The notes beneath the pieces are model-generated. The model saw only the letters and a list, made by a program, of their open reading frames with translations. It searched no databases and was not told the DNA's origin. Below, piece by piece: positions 7,324 to 16,562 of a stretch of 64,000 nt of DNA. Positions within the stretch are counted from its first letter, which is position 1; every line of letters begins with the position of its first letter. The stretch is from Microbacterium sp. MYb72 (GTDB lineage: Bacteria; Actinomycetota; Actinomycetes; Actinomycetales; Microbacteriaceae), in NCBI RefSeq assembly GCF_002979415.1, contig NZ_PCOT01000013.1, positions 32,226 through 96,225 of the forward strand. Direction: 5' to 3'. The position numbers and the translations under genes were made by a program.

Positions 7324-9375
7324 TCAGTCTTCCAGCCCTCGCCGCTTCAGCAAAGGGGCGATCTCGGCATCGCGACCGCGGAAGTCACGGTACGCCTCCA
7401 GGGGATCCTTCGATCCGCCGACGCCGAGGAGTCGGTTGCGGAAGCGGTCGCCGTTCTCCCGTGTGAGACCGCCGTTCTCGCGGAACCAGTCGACCGTGTC
7501 GGCGTCGAGCACCTCACTCCAGATGTACGAGTAGTAGCCGGCGCTGTATCCGCCGGAGAACACGTGCGCGAAGTACGTCGACGAGTAGCGCGTGGGGACC
7601 ACCGGGTCGTTCAGGCCGATGTCGGCGAGGGCCGCCGCCTCGAACGCGGCCACGTCGTCGACGTCGGCATCCGCACCCACCCGATGCCACGCCTGATCCA
7701 GCCAGGCGGCGGCGAGGTACTCGCTGGTGGCGTGTCCCTGGTCGAAGGTCTCCGTGGCGCGGAGCCGGTCGACGATCGCCGGGTCGAGGGGCTCGCCGGT
7801 CTCGTGGTGCCGTGCGTAGTTGTCGAGGACCTCCGGCCAGAGGATCCACATCTCGTTGACCTGGCTGGGGAACTCGACGAAGTCGCGGTACACGTTGGTC
7901 CCGGAGAAATGGGGGTAGGTCACGACGGCGAACAGCCCGTGCAGCGCATGCCCGAACTCGTGGAACAGCGTCGTCACCTCATCGAGCGTCAGCAGAGTCG
8001 GCTCGCCGTCTCCCGGCTCCGGCACGTTGAGATTGTTGACGACCACCGGGGCGGTGCCGCGCAGACGCGACTGGCTGACAATGGGGTTCATCCACGCTCC
8101 ACCGCGCTTCGAGTCGCGCGTGTAGAGGTCGAGGACGTACAGCCCGAGCGCGCTACCGTCGGCGTTGAAGACCTCGAACACCCGCGCACCGGGGTGGTAC
8201 GCCGTCAGATCGGGCCGCTCCTGGAACGTCACCCCGTACAGCCGCGTGGCGGCGAAGAACACCCCGTCCTGCAGGACCCGCTCCGCCTCGAACCACGGAC
8301 GAAGCGCGCTGGTGTCGATGTCGTAGGTCGCCGCCCGCACCCGCTCGGTGTAGAACGCCCAGTCGTGCGCCTCGATCTCGAACGGCTCCGGCTCGGTCCC
8401 GTCGACGATGGCCTGCAGCGCCGCTCGCTCCGCGCGAGCATTGCGGGCCGACGGCGCAGCGAGCGCGCGCAGCATCCGTTCGACGGCGTCGGGGGTCTTC
8501 GCCGTCTCGTCCGCGGTGACGTACGCGGCGTGGGACTCGTACCCGAGCAGTGCGGCGCGTTCGGCACGGAGACGCACGATCTCGCGCAGCACGGGGCGGT
8601 TGTCGTCGGCGTTGTCGCGCGATGCCCGGCTGCGCGACGCGTCCATGATGCGGCGGCGTGCGTCGCGATCGCGCAGCTGTGCGAGGTACGGATGTCCGGT
8701 GAAGAGGGGGAGGGATACGAGGAGCTTCCCGTCGAGGCCGCGGCTCTGGGCAGCCCGTGCGGCGGCGGAGAGCTCTCCGGCGCTGAGCCCGTCGAGTTCG
8801 GACGCGGAGTCGAAGACCACCGCGAGGTCGTTCGTGTCGTTGAGGAGGTTGCGCTCGAACGTGTTGCTCAGGGTGGACAGCTGCTGATTGAGGAGCGTGA
8901 GATGCGCCTTTGCCTCGTCGTCGAGCGCCGCCCCGGCGTGCGTCATCTCGCGGAACCGCCGTTCGACCAGATAGCCCTGCTCCGCGTCCAGGTCGAGGGA
9001 GTCCCGCTGCTCGTGCACGAGCCTGACGCGCCAGTACAGGGCGCCGTCGAGGGTGATGGCGTCGGTGTGCGCGGCCATCAGCGGAGCGAGCTGTTCGTCG
9101 ACGGCCTGGATCTCGGGCGTCGCATCCGCTGAGCTCACCGTGTAGAACGCGTGGGCGACCCTGTCGAGGAGCTCCCCGGAGCGCTCCAGCGCCTCGATCG
9201 TGTTCTCGAACGTCGGCATGGATCTGACCATCGTGATGCGCGCGACCTCGCCCAGCTGCTTGGCGAACGCCGCCCGGAACGCGGGCAGATAGTGCTCTGG
9301 CCTGATGCGGGCGTAGTCGGGGAGGCCGTAGGGGAGCGAAGACGGCTGCAGCAGCGGGTTGGAGGCGTCGGTCAT
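7324..9375 (-). CDS. dcp: M3 family peptidase (peptidyl-dipeptidase Dcp / oligopeptidase A type)
   Basis: A 683-residue zinc metallopeptidase of the thimet oligopeptidase family, which degrades short peptides in the cytoplasm. The zinc site is FHEFGHALHG with His472, Glu473 and His476; the third ligand glutamate is expected in the helix of DFVEFPSQVNEMW. The length and the C-terminal SGGYSAGYYSYIWSEVLDADTVDWF block are typical of bacterial Dcp. The ATG start has TAGGCT 6 nt before it, pointing to a leaderless transcript starting inside the end of the LysR gene. Its start overlaps the LysR stop codon by 4 bases. Confidence 0.94.
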   Translation of the reverse strand: MTDASNPLLQPSSLPYGLPDYARIRPEHYLPAFRAAFAKQLGEVARITMVRSMPTFENTIEALERSGELLDRVAHAFYTVSSADATPEIQAVDEQLAPLMAAHTDAITLDGALYWRVRLVHEQRDSLDLDAEQGYLVERRFREMTHAGAALDDEAKAHLTLLNQQLSTLSNTFERNLLNDTNDLAVVFDSASELDGLSAGELSAAARAAQSRGLDGKLLVSLPLFTGHPYLAQLRDRDARRRIMDASRSRASRDNADDNRPVLREIVRLRAERAALLGYESHAAYVTADETAKTPDAVERMLRALAAPSARNARAERAALQAIVDGTEPEPFEIEAHDWAFYTERVRAATYDIDTSALRPWFEAERVLQDGVFFAATRLYGVTFQERPDLTAYHPGARVFEVFNADGSALGLYVLDLYTRDSKRGGAWMNPIVSQSRLRGTAPVVVNNLNVPEPGDGEPTLLTLDEVTTLFHEFGHALHGLFAVVTYPHFSGTNVYRDFVEFPSQVNEMWILWPEVLDNYARHHETGEPLDPAIVDRLRATETFDQGHATSEYLAAAWLDQAWHRVGADADVDDVAAFEAAALADIGLNDPVVPTRYSSTYFAHVFSGGYSAGYYSYIWSEVLDADTVDWFRENGGLTRENGDRFRNRLLGVGGSKDPLEAYRDFRGRDAEIAPLLKRRGLED
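7326..7331 (-). promoter_or_regulatory. -10 box, leaderless promoter of the GyrI-like gene
   Basis: AAGACT (minus strand) lies exactly 6 nt before the ATG at 7319 and overlaps the dcp stop codon (7324-7326). The first base departs from TANNNT, so translational coupling across the 4-base gap is an alternative. Confidence 0.45.
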
Positions 9376-10280
9376 TCCTTGAGCCTAGCCATGACCCGTT
9401 CGAGCGCCTCCACGACGATCCGCACCGAGCGCCGGCGCAGGTTCTCCGGACGTGCGAGCACGTCGATGAGCCGATGCGTGCTCACTCCGAGGAGAGGGAG
9501 TCGCACGATGTCCCGGTCGTCGACGCTGCGCGACGTGTAGCGCGGCAGCATCCCCAGCACGTCGCCGGCGGCGACGACCGCGGAGACCGCGCCGTAGTCG
9601 TTGATGCGATGCCTGATCTCGAGCGCGCGCCCCGCGACGGCGGAGACGGCCCGCAGCACGTCATCGGGGGAGTAGCCGATGCGGCTGGTCACCCACGGCT
9701 GCCCCACGACGTCGTCTGGGGTCAGGGAGTCGAGGGCGGCGAGGGGGTGGGCTGCCGCGACCGCGACGTCGAGGGGCTCGCTGACGAGCGTGAGGCTGCG
9801 GATGCCGGCTTTCGGCCAGGGCTCGGAGTGCTCCATGCGGTGAGCGAGCACGAGGTCGTAGCGCGCCGTGAGCGCGGGGAAGTCACTCTGAGCGACATCC
9901 TCATCGGTGAGCTGCACCGTCGGGGCGGCGTCGCTCTCGGACAGCTCGCGCACGAGGGATCCGAACAGCGCCTGCCCAGCGCTGTGGAATCCGCTGATGG
10001 TGACGACGCTTGTCGGCTCGCTCTCGAACTCGTCCAACGCGCTGCGCGCAGCGGCCATCGCGTCGATCGCCTCCGTGCCGGCCGCCGCGAGAACCTCTCC
10101 GGCCGGAGTGAGGGCGAGACGTCGGCCGTCTCTGCGAGTCAGCGGGGTGCGGACTCCCCGCTGCAGGGCGGAGAGGTGCTGGGATACGGCGGACGGTGTG
10201 ACGTTCAAGGCCTCGGCCACGGCGGTGACGCTGCCGAGGGCTCCGAGTTCGCGCAGGATCTGCAGCTGGTGGAGTTCCAT
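9372..10280 (-). CDS. LysR-family transcriptional regulator
   Basis: A 302-residue LysR-type regulator: N-terminal helix-turn-helix (residues about 3-60, LQILRELGALGSVTAVAEALNVTPSAVSQHLSALQR), then a two-lobed substrate-binding domain. Start placed at ATG 10280, because TAAACT sits 6 nt upstream as in the other leaderless genes; a GTG one codon earlier is possible. It is divergent from tdh-kbl with an 81-bp gap, so regulation of threonine degradation is a reasonable guess, while cotranscription with dcp is indicated by the 4-base overlap. The effector is unknown. Confidence 0.88.
   Translation of the reverse strand: MELHQLQILRELGALGSVTAVAEALNVTPSAVSQHLSALQRGVRTPLTRRDGRRLALTPAGEVLAAAGTEAIDAMAAARSALDEFESEPTSVVTISGFHSAGQALFGSLVRELSESDAAPTVQLTDEDVAQSDFPALTARYDLVLAHRMEHSEPWPKAGIRSLTLVSEPLDVAVAAAHPLAALDSLTPDDVVGQPWVTSRIGYSPDDVLRAVSAVAGRALEIRHRINDYGAVSAVVAAGDVLGMLPRYTSRSVDDRDIVRLPLLGVSTHRLIDVLARPENLRRRSVRIVVEALERVMARLKE
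9382..9387 (-). promoter_or_regulatory. -10 box, leaderless promoter of dcp
   Basis: TAGGCT (minus strand) exactly 6 nt before the dcp ATG at 9375, inside the last codons of the LysR gene. Confidence 0.65.
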
Positions 10281-10286
10281 CACATC

Positions 10287-10292
10287 AGTTTA
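10287..10292 (-). promoter_or_regulatory. -10 box, leaderless promoter of the LysR regulator
   Basis: TAAACT (minus strand) 6 nt before ATG 10280. On the other strand a TAGACT at 10305-10310 is a candidate -10 box for tdh, so the two promoters nearly touch. Confidence 0.55.
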
Positions 10293-10361
10293 GCTTTTAC
10301 TACATAGACTTTGCAGGAATCGGCGATTGCTCTACAACGTCGTGTGCGGTGTGATCGAAGC

Positions 10362-11405
10362 ATGAAGGCTTTGTTCAAGGCAGAACGCGCAGCAGGACTC
10401 GAGCTGGTGGAGCGCCCCGATCCGGTGGCCGCGGCGGACGAGGTCGTCATCCGTGTGCTCCGCACCGGCATCTGCGGAACCGACCTGCACATCCGCCGCT
10501 GGGACGACTGGGCCGCGTCCGCGATCGACGCGCCGCTGATCCCTGGCCACGAGTTCTACGGCGAGGTCGTGGAGGTCGGTCCGCTCGTGCGCGACATCGC
10601 CGTCGGCGACCGCGTCTCCGGCGAGGGGCACATCGTGTGCGGAACCTGCCGCAACTGCCGCGCCGGCCGTCGGCAGATGTGCATCCGCACGATCGGCCTC
10701 GGACTCCAGCGCGACGGCGCCTTCGCCGAGTATCTCTCCCTGCCGGCGACGAACGTCTGGGTGCACCACTCCGACGTGACGCCGGAGCTCGGGGCGATCT
10801 TCGATCCGCTCGGCAACGCGGTGCACACCGCCCTCACCTTCCCCCTCATCGGAGAGGACGTCCTCGTCACGGGATGCGGCCCGATCGGGCTGATGGCGAT
10901 CGCCGTGGCACGCCATGCGGGCGCACGCTTCATCGTCGCCACGGATGTCAGCGCTCCTCGCCTCGCGATGGCGCGGCAGATGGGCGCCGACGAGGTGGTC
11001 GACGTGTCGAGGAGCGACATCCGCGACGCGCAGCGGGCGCTCGCGATGCGGGAGGGGTTCGACGTCGGCTTCGAGATGAGCGGCGCGGCCACTGCGCTGC
11101 CCGCGATGATCGACAACATGAACCACGGCGGCCGCATCGCGATGCTCGGTCTGCCGAGCGCCGGCTACGACATCGACTGGGGCAAGCTCGTCACCCACAT
11201 GCTCACGATCAAGGGCATCTACGGTCGCGAGATGTTCGAGACGTGGAACGCGATGGGTGCGATGCTGCAGAGCAGCGCGACCCTGCGCGAGTCGATCGGC
11301 CGCGTGATCGCGGAGGTGCTCCCTGCGCGTGACTGGGAGAAGGCTTTCGCCGCCGCGGAGTCGGCGGGAACGGGGAAGATCATCCTCGACTGGACGCAGC
11401 TGTAG
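10362..11405 (+). CDS. tdh: L-threonine 3-dehydrogenase
   Basis: Tdh oxidises L-threonine to 2-amino-3-ketobutyrate with NAD. The 347-residue zinc alcohol-dehydrogenase-family protein shows catalytic zinc ligands Cys38 (TGICGTDLH) and His63-Glu64 (PGHEFYGE), the structural zinc cysteines 93, 96, 99 and 107, and the cofactor loop [13 protein letters not shown]. The Tdh-typical [12 protein letters not shown] and [16 protein letters not shown] segments separate it from other family members. ATG 10362 is chosen because the protein then begins MKALFKAE like other Tdh proteins; the frame is open for 17 more codons. kbl follows after 16 bases. Confidence 0.95.
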   Translation: MKALFKAERAAGLELVERPDPVAAADEVVIRVLRTGICGTDLHIRRWDDWAASAIDAPLIPGHEFYGEVVEVGPLVRDIAVGDRVSGEGHIVCGTCRNCRAGRRQMCIRTIGLGLQRDGAFAEYLSLPATNVWVHHSDVTPELGAIFDPLGNAVHTALTFPLIGEDVLVTGCGPIGLMAIAVARHAGARFIVATDVSAPRLAMARQMGADEVVDVSRSDIRDAQRALAMREGFDVGFEMSGAATALPAMIDNMNHGGRIAMLGLPSAGYDIDWGKLVTHMLTIKGIYGREMFETWNAMGAMLQSSATLRESIGRVIAEVLPARDWEKAFAAAESAGTGKIILDWTQL

Positions 11406-11421
11406 AGCGAAGGAGTTTGCG

Positions 11422-12600
<1,179 letters not shown>

Positions 12601-12611
12601 CCTCGACGAAC

Positions 12612-12659
12612 TTGCAAAGAAAAGCTTGCAAAGAAGTCTTTGCAAGGGTATCTTTGCAT
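12612..12659. promoter_or_regulatory. 48-bp nested inverted-repeat operator of the ArsR-type regulator
   Basis: Four 9-base half-sites share one centre: TTGCAAAGA at 12612-12620 and 12626-12634, TCTTTGCAA at 12637-12645 and TCTTTGCAT at 12651-12659. Both spacings are 14 bases, so inner and outer pairs are symmetric about 12635.5. The right half contains the -10 box TATCTT (12649-12654) and ends 2 bases before the regulator's ATG. Binding by the regulator would block its own transcription. Confidence 0.8.
12649..12654 (+). promoter_or_regulatory. -10 box of the ArsR-type regulator
   Basis: TATCTT, 7 nt before ATG 12662, overlaps the outer right operator half-site. The transcript would be leaderless or nearly so. 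Confidence 0.55.
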
Positions 12660-12661
12660 GC

Positions 12662-13258
12662 ATGACGAACCCCTCGAAGTCCCGCAGCCTCGACCCCGGT
12701 GCGCTGAAGGCGCTCGCTCATCCGCTGCGCGTGCGGATCTTCGACCTCCTCAGCGAGAGGGGCCCGCAGACGGCGAGCTCCCTCGCGGCTCTCGTCGGCG
12801 AGACGTCCGGTTCGATGAGCTATCACCTGCGGGCGCTGGCCGCGCACGACCTGATCCAGGAGGTCGAGGGGCGTGGCACGGCGCGTGAGCGCTGGTGGGA
12901 GAGGCCCAAGGGGCGCATCGATCTGCCGGGTCCCGACGACTCGATGACGCCGTCGAACCGCGCCTCCGCGCAGATCGTCACGGCCGAGTTCTTCCGCCTG
13001 CGTCACGAGGCGCTGATGGCGTACCTGAACCGCAACGAGTCCGCAATCCCGGAGGAATGGCGCGACGTCGGGATCATCATGACGACGTACCTCGACCTGA
13101 CGGCGGCGCAGATGGAGGAGGTCAAGGCCGAGCTCAGCGCCGTCGTCGATCAGGTCGTCGACCGCTACCGCGGCCAGTCCGGCCCCGACGTCCGGCGCGT
13201 GACCCTGCGCGCTGAGCTCTTCGACCTGCCCACGACCACCAGTACGGAGGAATCATGA
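12662..13258 (+). CDS. ArsR/winged-helix transcriptional regulator
   Basis: A 198-residue regulator. Residues about 10-85 form a winged helix-turn-helix (LDPGALKALAHPLRVRIFDLLSERGPQTASSLAALVGETSGSMSYHLRALAAHDLIQE), followed by RERWWER, a signature of the larger ArsR-like proteins with a C-terminal ligand domain. No metal-binding cysteines are present, so a metal sensor role is unlikely. Start at ATG 12662; the open frame extends upstream only through the operator repeats. It probably represses itself through the 48-bp operator and is coupled by ATGA overlap to the next small gene. In related bacteria such regulators sit beside an MFS exporter; none is here. Confidence 0.87.
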   Translation: MTNPSKSRSLDPGALKALAHPLRVRIFDLLSERGPQTASSLAALVGETSGSMSYHLRALAAHDLIQEVEGRGTARERWWERPKGRIDLPGPDDSMTPSNRASAQIVTAEFFRLRHEALMAYLNRNESAIPEEWRDVGIIMTTYLDLTAAQMEEVKAELSAVVDQVVDRYRGQSGPDVRRVTLRAELFDLPTTTSTEES

Positions 13259-13473
13259 CCAGCGCCGCTCTCCACCTCACCGCGCCGACGCAGGCCGAGC
13301 GCCGCCTCCTGCATCTGGCGGAGCACCTCACGGCCTACGTCGAACGCCGCATCGCCGCCAGGGCCGAGCGCCGGGAGATCGCGCTCGACCTGCTCCGCGA
13401 GCAGCAGGCCCGGAGACAGGATCCCCGGGCCGTCGAGCACCTCCTCGCCCAGGTCGGTCTTCCTCGGAGGTGA
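13255..13473 (+). CDS. Small Arg/Leu-rich protein coupled to the ArsR-type regulator
   Basis: A 72-residue protein whose ATG overlaps the regulator's stop codon (ATGA) and follows GGAGGAATC, strong evidence that it is translated. It is predicted to be nearly all helix and very rich in Ala, Arg, Leu and Glu (AERRLLHLAEHLTAYVERRIAARAERREIALDLLREQQARRQD), with heptad-like spacing that suggests a coiled coil. There is no membrane segment and no known motif I recognise. It could be a co-factor of the regulator or its only target; I cannot choose. Confidence 0.72.
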   Translation: MTSAALHLTAPTQAERRLLHLAEHLTAYVERRIAARAERREIALDLLREQQARRQDPRAVEHLLAQVGLPRR

Positions 13474-13496
13474 GGGCACCGCATCGCCGAGAGACA

Positions 13497-13539
13497 CGAA
13501 ACGCTTCACCCGATGTCAGACATCAGGTGAAGCGTTTCG
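13497..13539. terminator. Two-way terminator between ArsR operon and valS operon
   Basis: A 14-bp perfect stem (13497-13510 with 13526-13539), extended inward by GATGT/ACATC around a 3-base loop with one mismatch between. It lies between convergent genes and ends GTTTCG. Confidence 0.8.
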
Positions 13540-13571
13540 TCTCGTCGCTGCGCTTCTCGCTCGACGACCGG
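13532..13571. repeat. Candidate family-specific intergenic repeat
   Basis: Read on the minus strand, the stretch runs GGTCGTCGAGCGAG, AAGCGCAGCGAC, GAGACGAAACGC. I recall close variants as a common short intergenic repeat in Microbacterium genomes; within this window it is not clearly repeated, although 18213-18234 has a similar GAGCGA..GGAGCGAG composition. Confidence 0.35.
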
Positions 13572-13588
13572 GCAGTCGCGAGCGGAGG

Positions 13589-13804
13589 TCAGTCCTCGAA
13601 AGGGCGCGCCACGATGTCGCCGGACGCCGTCTGCAGCACTTCCCAGCCGGCGTCGAGCTCGGCGATCGCGCGGCCCTCGAGCCACGTGAGCGTCCAGTGG
13701 CCGTTCATACCGCGCGATTCGACCTCGGCGATGGCGGGGCGCAGCGCGGCGGGCACCGACGCCGGCGGCTCCGAACCCGTGGCCCACCGCGTGCCGAGCT
13801 GCAT
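13589..13804 (-). CDS. Conserved small hypothetical protein coupled to valS
   Basis: A 71-residue protein whose ATG overlaps the valS stop codon (ATGA on the minus strand). It is acidic to neutral with a beta-rich C-terminal half, MNGHWTLTWLEGRAIAELDAGWEVLQTASGDIVARPFED. No membrane segment or known motif is seen. The tight coupling and its own stop just before the convergent terminator support a real gene; function is unknown. Confidence 0.75.
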   Translation of the reverse strand: MQLGTRWATGSEPPASVPAALRPAIAEVESRGMNGHWTLTWLEGRAIAELDAGWEVLQTASGDIVARPFED

Positions 13805-16398
13805 CACACGGCCTCGACGGGAGCGAGCTCGATCGCGGTGACCGCGAACTCGTCGCCAACGGCGAGCCCGAGCTCCGCGATGCGACCCACGGCCGACAGA
13901 TCGGCGGCAGCGGCCTGAAGCGCCTCGTACTTCTCGGCCGGGGCGGTGATCATGGCGCTCGCGACGGGGGTCTTCTGCGACGCCTTCGCCTCGGTCTTCG
14001 CACGACGGATGCTGATCAGGGCCTCGCTGGCCACCGACAGCACCGCGGCGTCTCCCTCGATGCCCAGCGGCTCGGGCCAGGATGCCGTGTGCACGGAGCC
14101 CTCCTCGAACCAGGACCACACCTCTTCTGTCGCGAAGGAGAGGATCGGCGCGAGCAGTCGCAGCAGCGTCGACAGAGCGAGGCGCAGCGCGAGGGCCGCG
14201 GACGCCTGACCCACGTCGTTCTGGTTGTACGCGCGCTCCTTGACGAGCTCGAGGTAGTCGTCGCAGAAGGTCCAGAAGAAGGCCTCGGTGACTTCGAGGG
14301 CCTTGGCCTGGTCGTAGTTCTCGTAGGCCCTCGTCGCCTCGGCGATGACGCCGTCGAGCGCCGTCAGCATGGATGCGTCCAGCGCGTGCGTGACCTGCGC
14401 GCCCTCTGGCACGGGGAACGAGAGCACGAACTTCGCCGCGTTCAGCACCTTGATGGCGAGTCGGCGGCCGATCTTCACCTGCGTCGGGTTCTGCGGGTCG
14501 AAGGCGGCGTCCATGCCCAGTCGGCTCGACGCGGACCAGTAGCGCACGGCATCCGATCCGTGCGTGTCGAGGATGTCGGCGGGCGTGACCACGTTGCCCT
14601 TGGACTTCGACATCTTCTTGCGGTCGGGGTCGACGATGAAGCCGCTGATCGCGGCGTTGCGCCACGGCGAGCGGCCGTCTTCGAGGGTCGAGCGCAGCAT
14701 GGTCGAGAACAGCCAGGTGCGGATGATGTCCTGACCCTGCGGGCGCAGGTCGAACGGCGCGGTGAGCTCCCAGAGCTCCTCGTCGCGCTGCCAGCCGCCG
14801 GCGAGCTGCGGGGTGAGCGAGGACGTCGCCCAGGTGTCGAGGATGTCGGCCTCGGCGTCGAAACCACCGGGCACGCCGCGCTGCTCTGCGGTGTACCCCG
14901 CCGGCACGTCGGTGGTCGGGTCGATCGGAAGAGCGGAGTGGTCGGGCGTGAGCACGCGGTCGTAATCGCGGTCACCGTTCTCGTCGAGCGCGTACCACAG
15001 CGGGATCGGCACGCCGAAGAAGCGCTGGCGGGACACGAGCCAGTCGCCCGTGAGACCGCCGACCCAGTTCTCGTAGCGCACGCGCATGAAGTCCGGGTGC
15101 CAGGCGAGCTCGGCGCCGTGGCCGATGAGCGCATCGCGCAGCTCGGCGTCACGGGCGCCGTTGCGGATGTACCACTGCCGGGTCGACACGATCTCGAGGG
15201 GGCGGTCGCCCTTCTCGAAGAACTTCACCGCGTGGTTGAAGGGCTTGCCGACCGCGGTCATCGCGCCGGTCTCCTGCAGCTTCTCCACGATGGCCTTGCG
15301 CGCGGAGAACACGGTCTTGCCCGCGAGCTCCTCGGCGTACCACTGCTGCGCCGCCGCATCCGCCACCGAGGAGGGGGCGTCGGGGAGGAATCGGCCGTCG
15401 AGGCCGATGGTCGTCATGTTCGGCAGGTGATCGCCCGACACGGTGCGCAGCTCGCGCCACCACACGATGTCCGTCACGTCGCCGAAGGTGCAGACCATGG
15501 CCGCGCCGGTGCCCTTGTCGGCGAGCGCGAGGTGGTGGCCGTGGATCTCGATCTCGGCGCCGAAGAACGGCGTGGTCACCTTCGTGCCGATCAGGTGCTT
15601 GTGCGGTCCCTCCGGGTGCGTCACGATCGCGATGCACGCGGGGAGGAGCTCGGGGCGCGTGGTCTCGATGGTGATCGAGCCGGAGCCGTCGGAGAACGGG
15701 AAGTCGATGGTGTGGTACGCGGCCTGCTGGTCGCGGTCCTCGAGCTCGGCCTGCGCGATCGCCGAGCGGAAGTCGATGTCCCACAGCGTCGGCGCGAGGG
15801 CCTGGTAGGCCTCGCCGCGCTCGATGTTGCGCAGGAAGGCGAGCTGGCTCTGCCGGATCGTATCGTCGGAGATCGTCCGGTAGGTCTGGGTCCAGTCGAC
15901 GCTGAGGCCGAGCTGGCGGAACAGCGCCTCGAAGTGCTTCTCGTCCTCGACCGTCAGCCGCTCGCACAGCTCGATGAAGTTGCGGCGGCTGATCGGCAGC
16001 TGGTCGGCAGCGCGCGAGGACTTGTTGTCTCCGCCCTCGAACGGCGGGGTGAAGTCGGGGTCGTAGGGGAGTGAGGGATCGCAGCGCACCCCGTAGTAGT
16101 TCTGCACCCGACGCTCGGTGGGGAGGCCGTTGTCGTCCCAGCCCATGGGGTAGAAGACGGTCTTGCCGCGCATGCGCTCGAACCGCGCCTTGATGTCGGT
16201 GTGCGTGTAGGAGAACACGTGCCCGATGTGCAGGGAGCCGGATGCCGTCGGCGGCGGGGTGTCGATCGAGTAGACGCCGTCACGCCCGGTCTGCGCGGCG
16301 CGGATGCGGTCGAACAGGTAGGTGCCCTGCTCCGCCCATGCGTCGTTCCACTTCGCTTCGAGACCTTCGAGTGCGGGCTTGTCGGGAATAGCGGACAT
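13804..16398 (-). CDS. valS: Valyl-tRNA synthetase
   Basis: A class I synthetase of 864 residues that charges tRNA-Val. The signatures are GSLHIGHVFSYTHTD (HIGH) and [13 protein letters not shown] (KMSKS); the editing domain includes TTRPELLPACIAIVTHP, and the anticodon-binding domain contains FFWTFCDDYLELVKERAY. The C-terminal part is short compared with E. coli ValRS, with SIRRAKTEAKASQKTPV as the reduced coiled-coil arm region. Start at ATG 16398 after GGAGACCTCCC; the upstream open frame has no ribosome site. A -10-like TACACT (minus strand) lies at 16465-16470. In mycobacteria valS precedes folC; here ileS holds that place. Confidence 0.95.
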   Translation of the reverse strand: MSAIPDKPALEGLEAKWNDAWAEQGTYLFDRIRAAQTGRDGVYSIDTPPPTASGSLHIGHVFSYTHTDIKARFERMRGKTVFYPMGWDDNGLPTERRVQNYYGVRCDPSLPYDPDFTPPFEGGDNKSSRAADQLPISRRNFIELCERLTVEDEKHFEALFRQLGLSVDWTQTYRTISDDTIRQSQLAFLRNIERGEAYQALAPTLWDIDFRSAIAQAELEDRDQQAAYHTIDFPFSDGSGSITIETTRPELLPACIAIVTHPEGPHKHLIGTKVTTPFFGAEIEIHGHHLALADKGTGAAMVCTFGDVTDIVWWRELRTVSGDHLPNMTTIGLDGRFLPDAPSSVADAAAQQWYAEELAGKTVFSARKAIVEKLQETGAMTAVGKPFNHAVKFFEKGDRPLEIVSTRQWYIRNGARDAELRDALIGHGAELAWHPDFMRVRYENWVGGLTGDWLVSRQRFFGVPIPLWYALDENGDRDYDRVLTPDHSALPIDPTTDVPAGYTAEQRGVPGGFDAEADILDTWATSSLTPQLAGGWQRDEELWELTAPFDLRPQGQDIIRTWLFSTMLRSTLEDGRSPWRNAAISGFIVDPDRKKMSKSKGNVVTPADILDTHGSDAVRYWSASSRLGMDAAFDPQNPTQVKIGRRLAIKVLNAAKFVLSFPVPEGAQVTHALDASMLTALDGVIAEATRAYENYDQAKALEVTEAFFWTFCDDYLELVKERAYNQNDVGQASAALALRLALSTLLRLLAPILSFATEEVWSWFEEGSVHTASWPEPLGIEGDAAVLSVASEALISIRRAKTEAKASQKTPVASAMITAPAEKYEALQAAAADLSAVGRIAELGLAVGDEFAVTAIELAPVEAV

Positions 16399-16486
16399 GG
16401 GAGGTCTCCTCGAGCGATGTATGCGGCACTGTGTGAGCGTGCCTGAGTGTGGATTGTGCCTCCAGTGTACCGACCGCATAACAAGG

Positions 16487-16527
16487 GGGTCGTACATCGA
16501 CCCCGTCCAAGAATCCGCCGTAGAATC
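16487..16527 (+). promoter_or_regulatory. Divergent promoter region between valS and the peptide ABC operon
   Basis: A 7-bp inverted repeat GGGGTCG/CGACCCC (16487-16493 with 16499-16505) lies just upstream of a -10-like TAGAAT at 16522-16527. It may be an operator for the ABC operon; the evidence is modest. Confidence 0.4.
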
Positions 16528-16562
16528 GAAGCATCCCGATCCGTTCTTCCTGAGGAATCGCC

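Noticed and set aside
7228..9132. A 634-residue plus-strand open frame opposite dcp
   Set aside because: Composition is typical of a shadow frame; dcp has its complete zinc site and the leaderless promoter signal.
12612..12659. Short repeats as a CRISPR remnant
   Set aside because: Only four 9-base units arranged as symmetric inverted repeats at a regulator start; no spacers, no cas genes.
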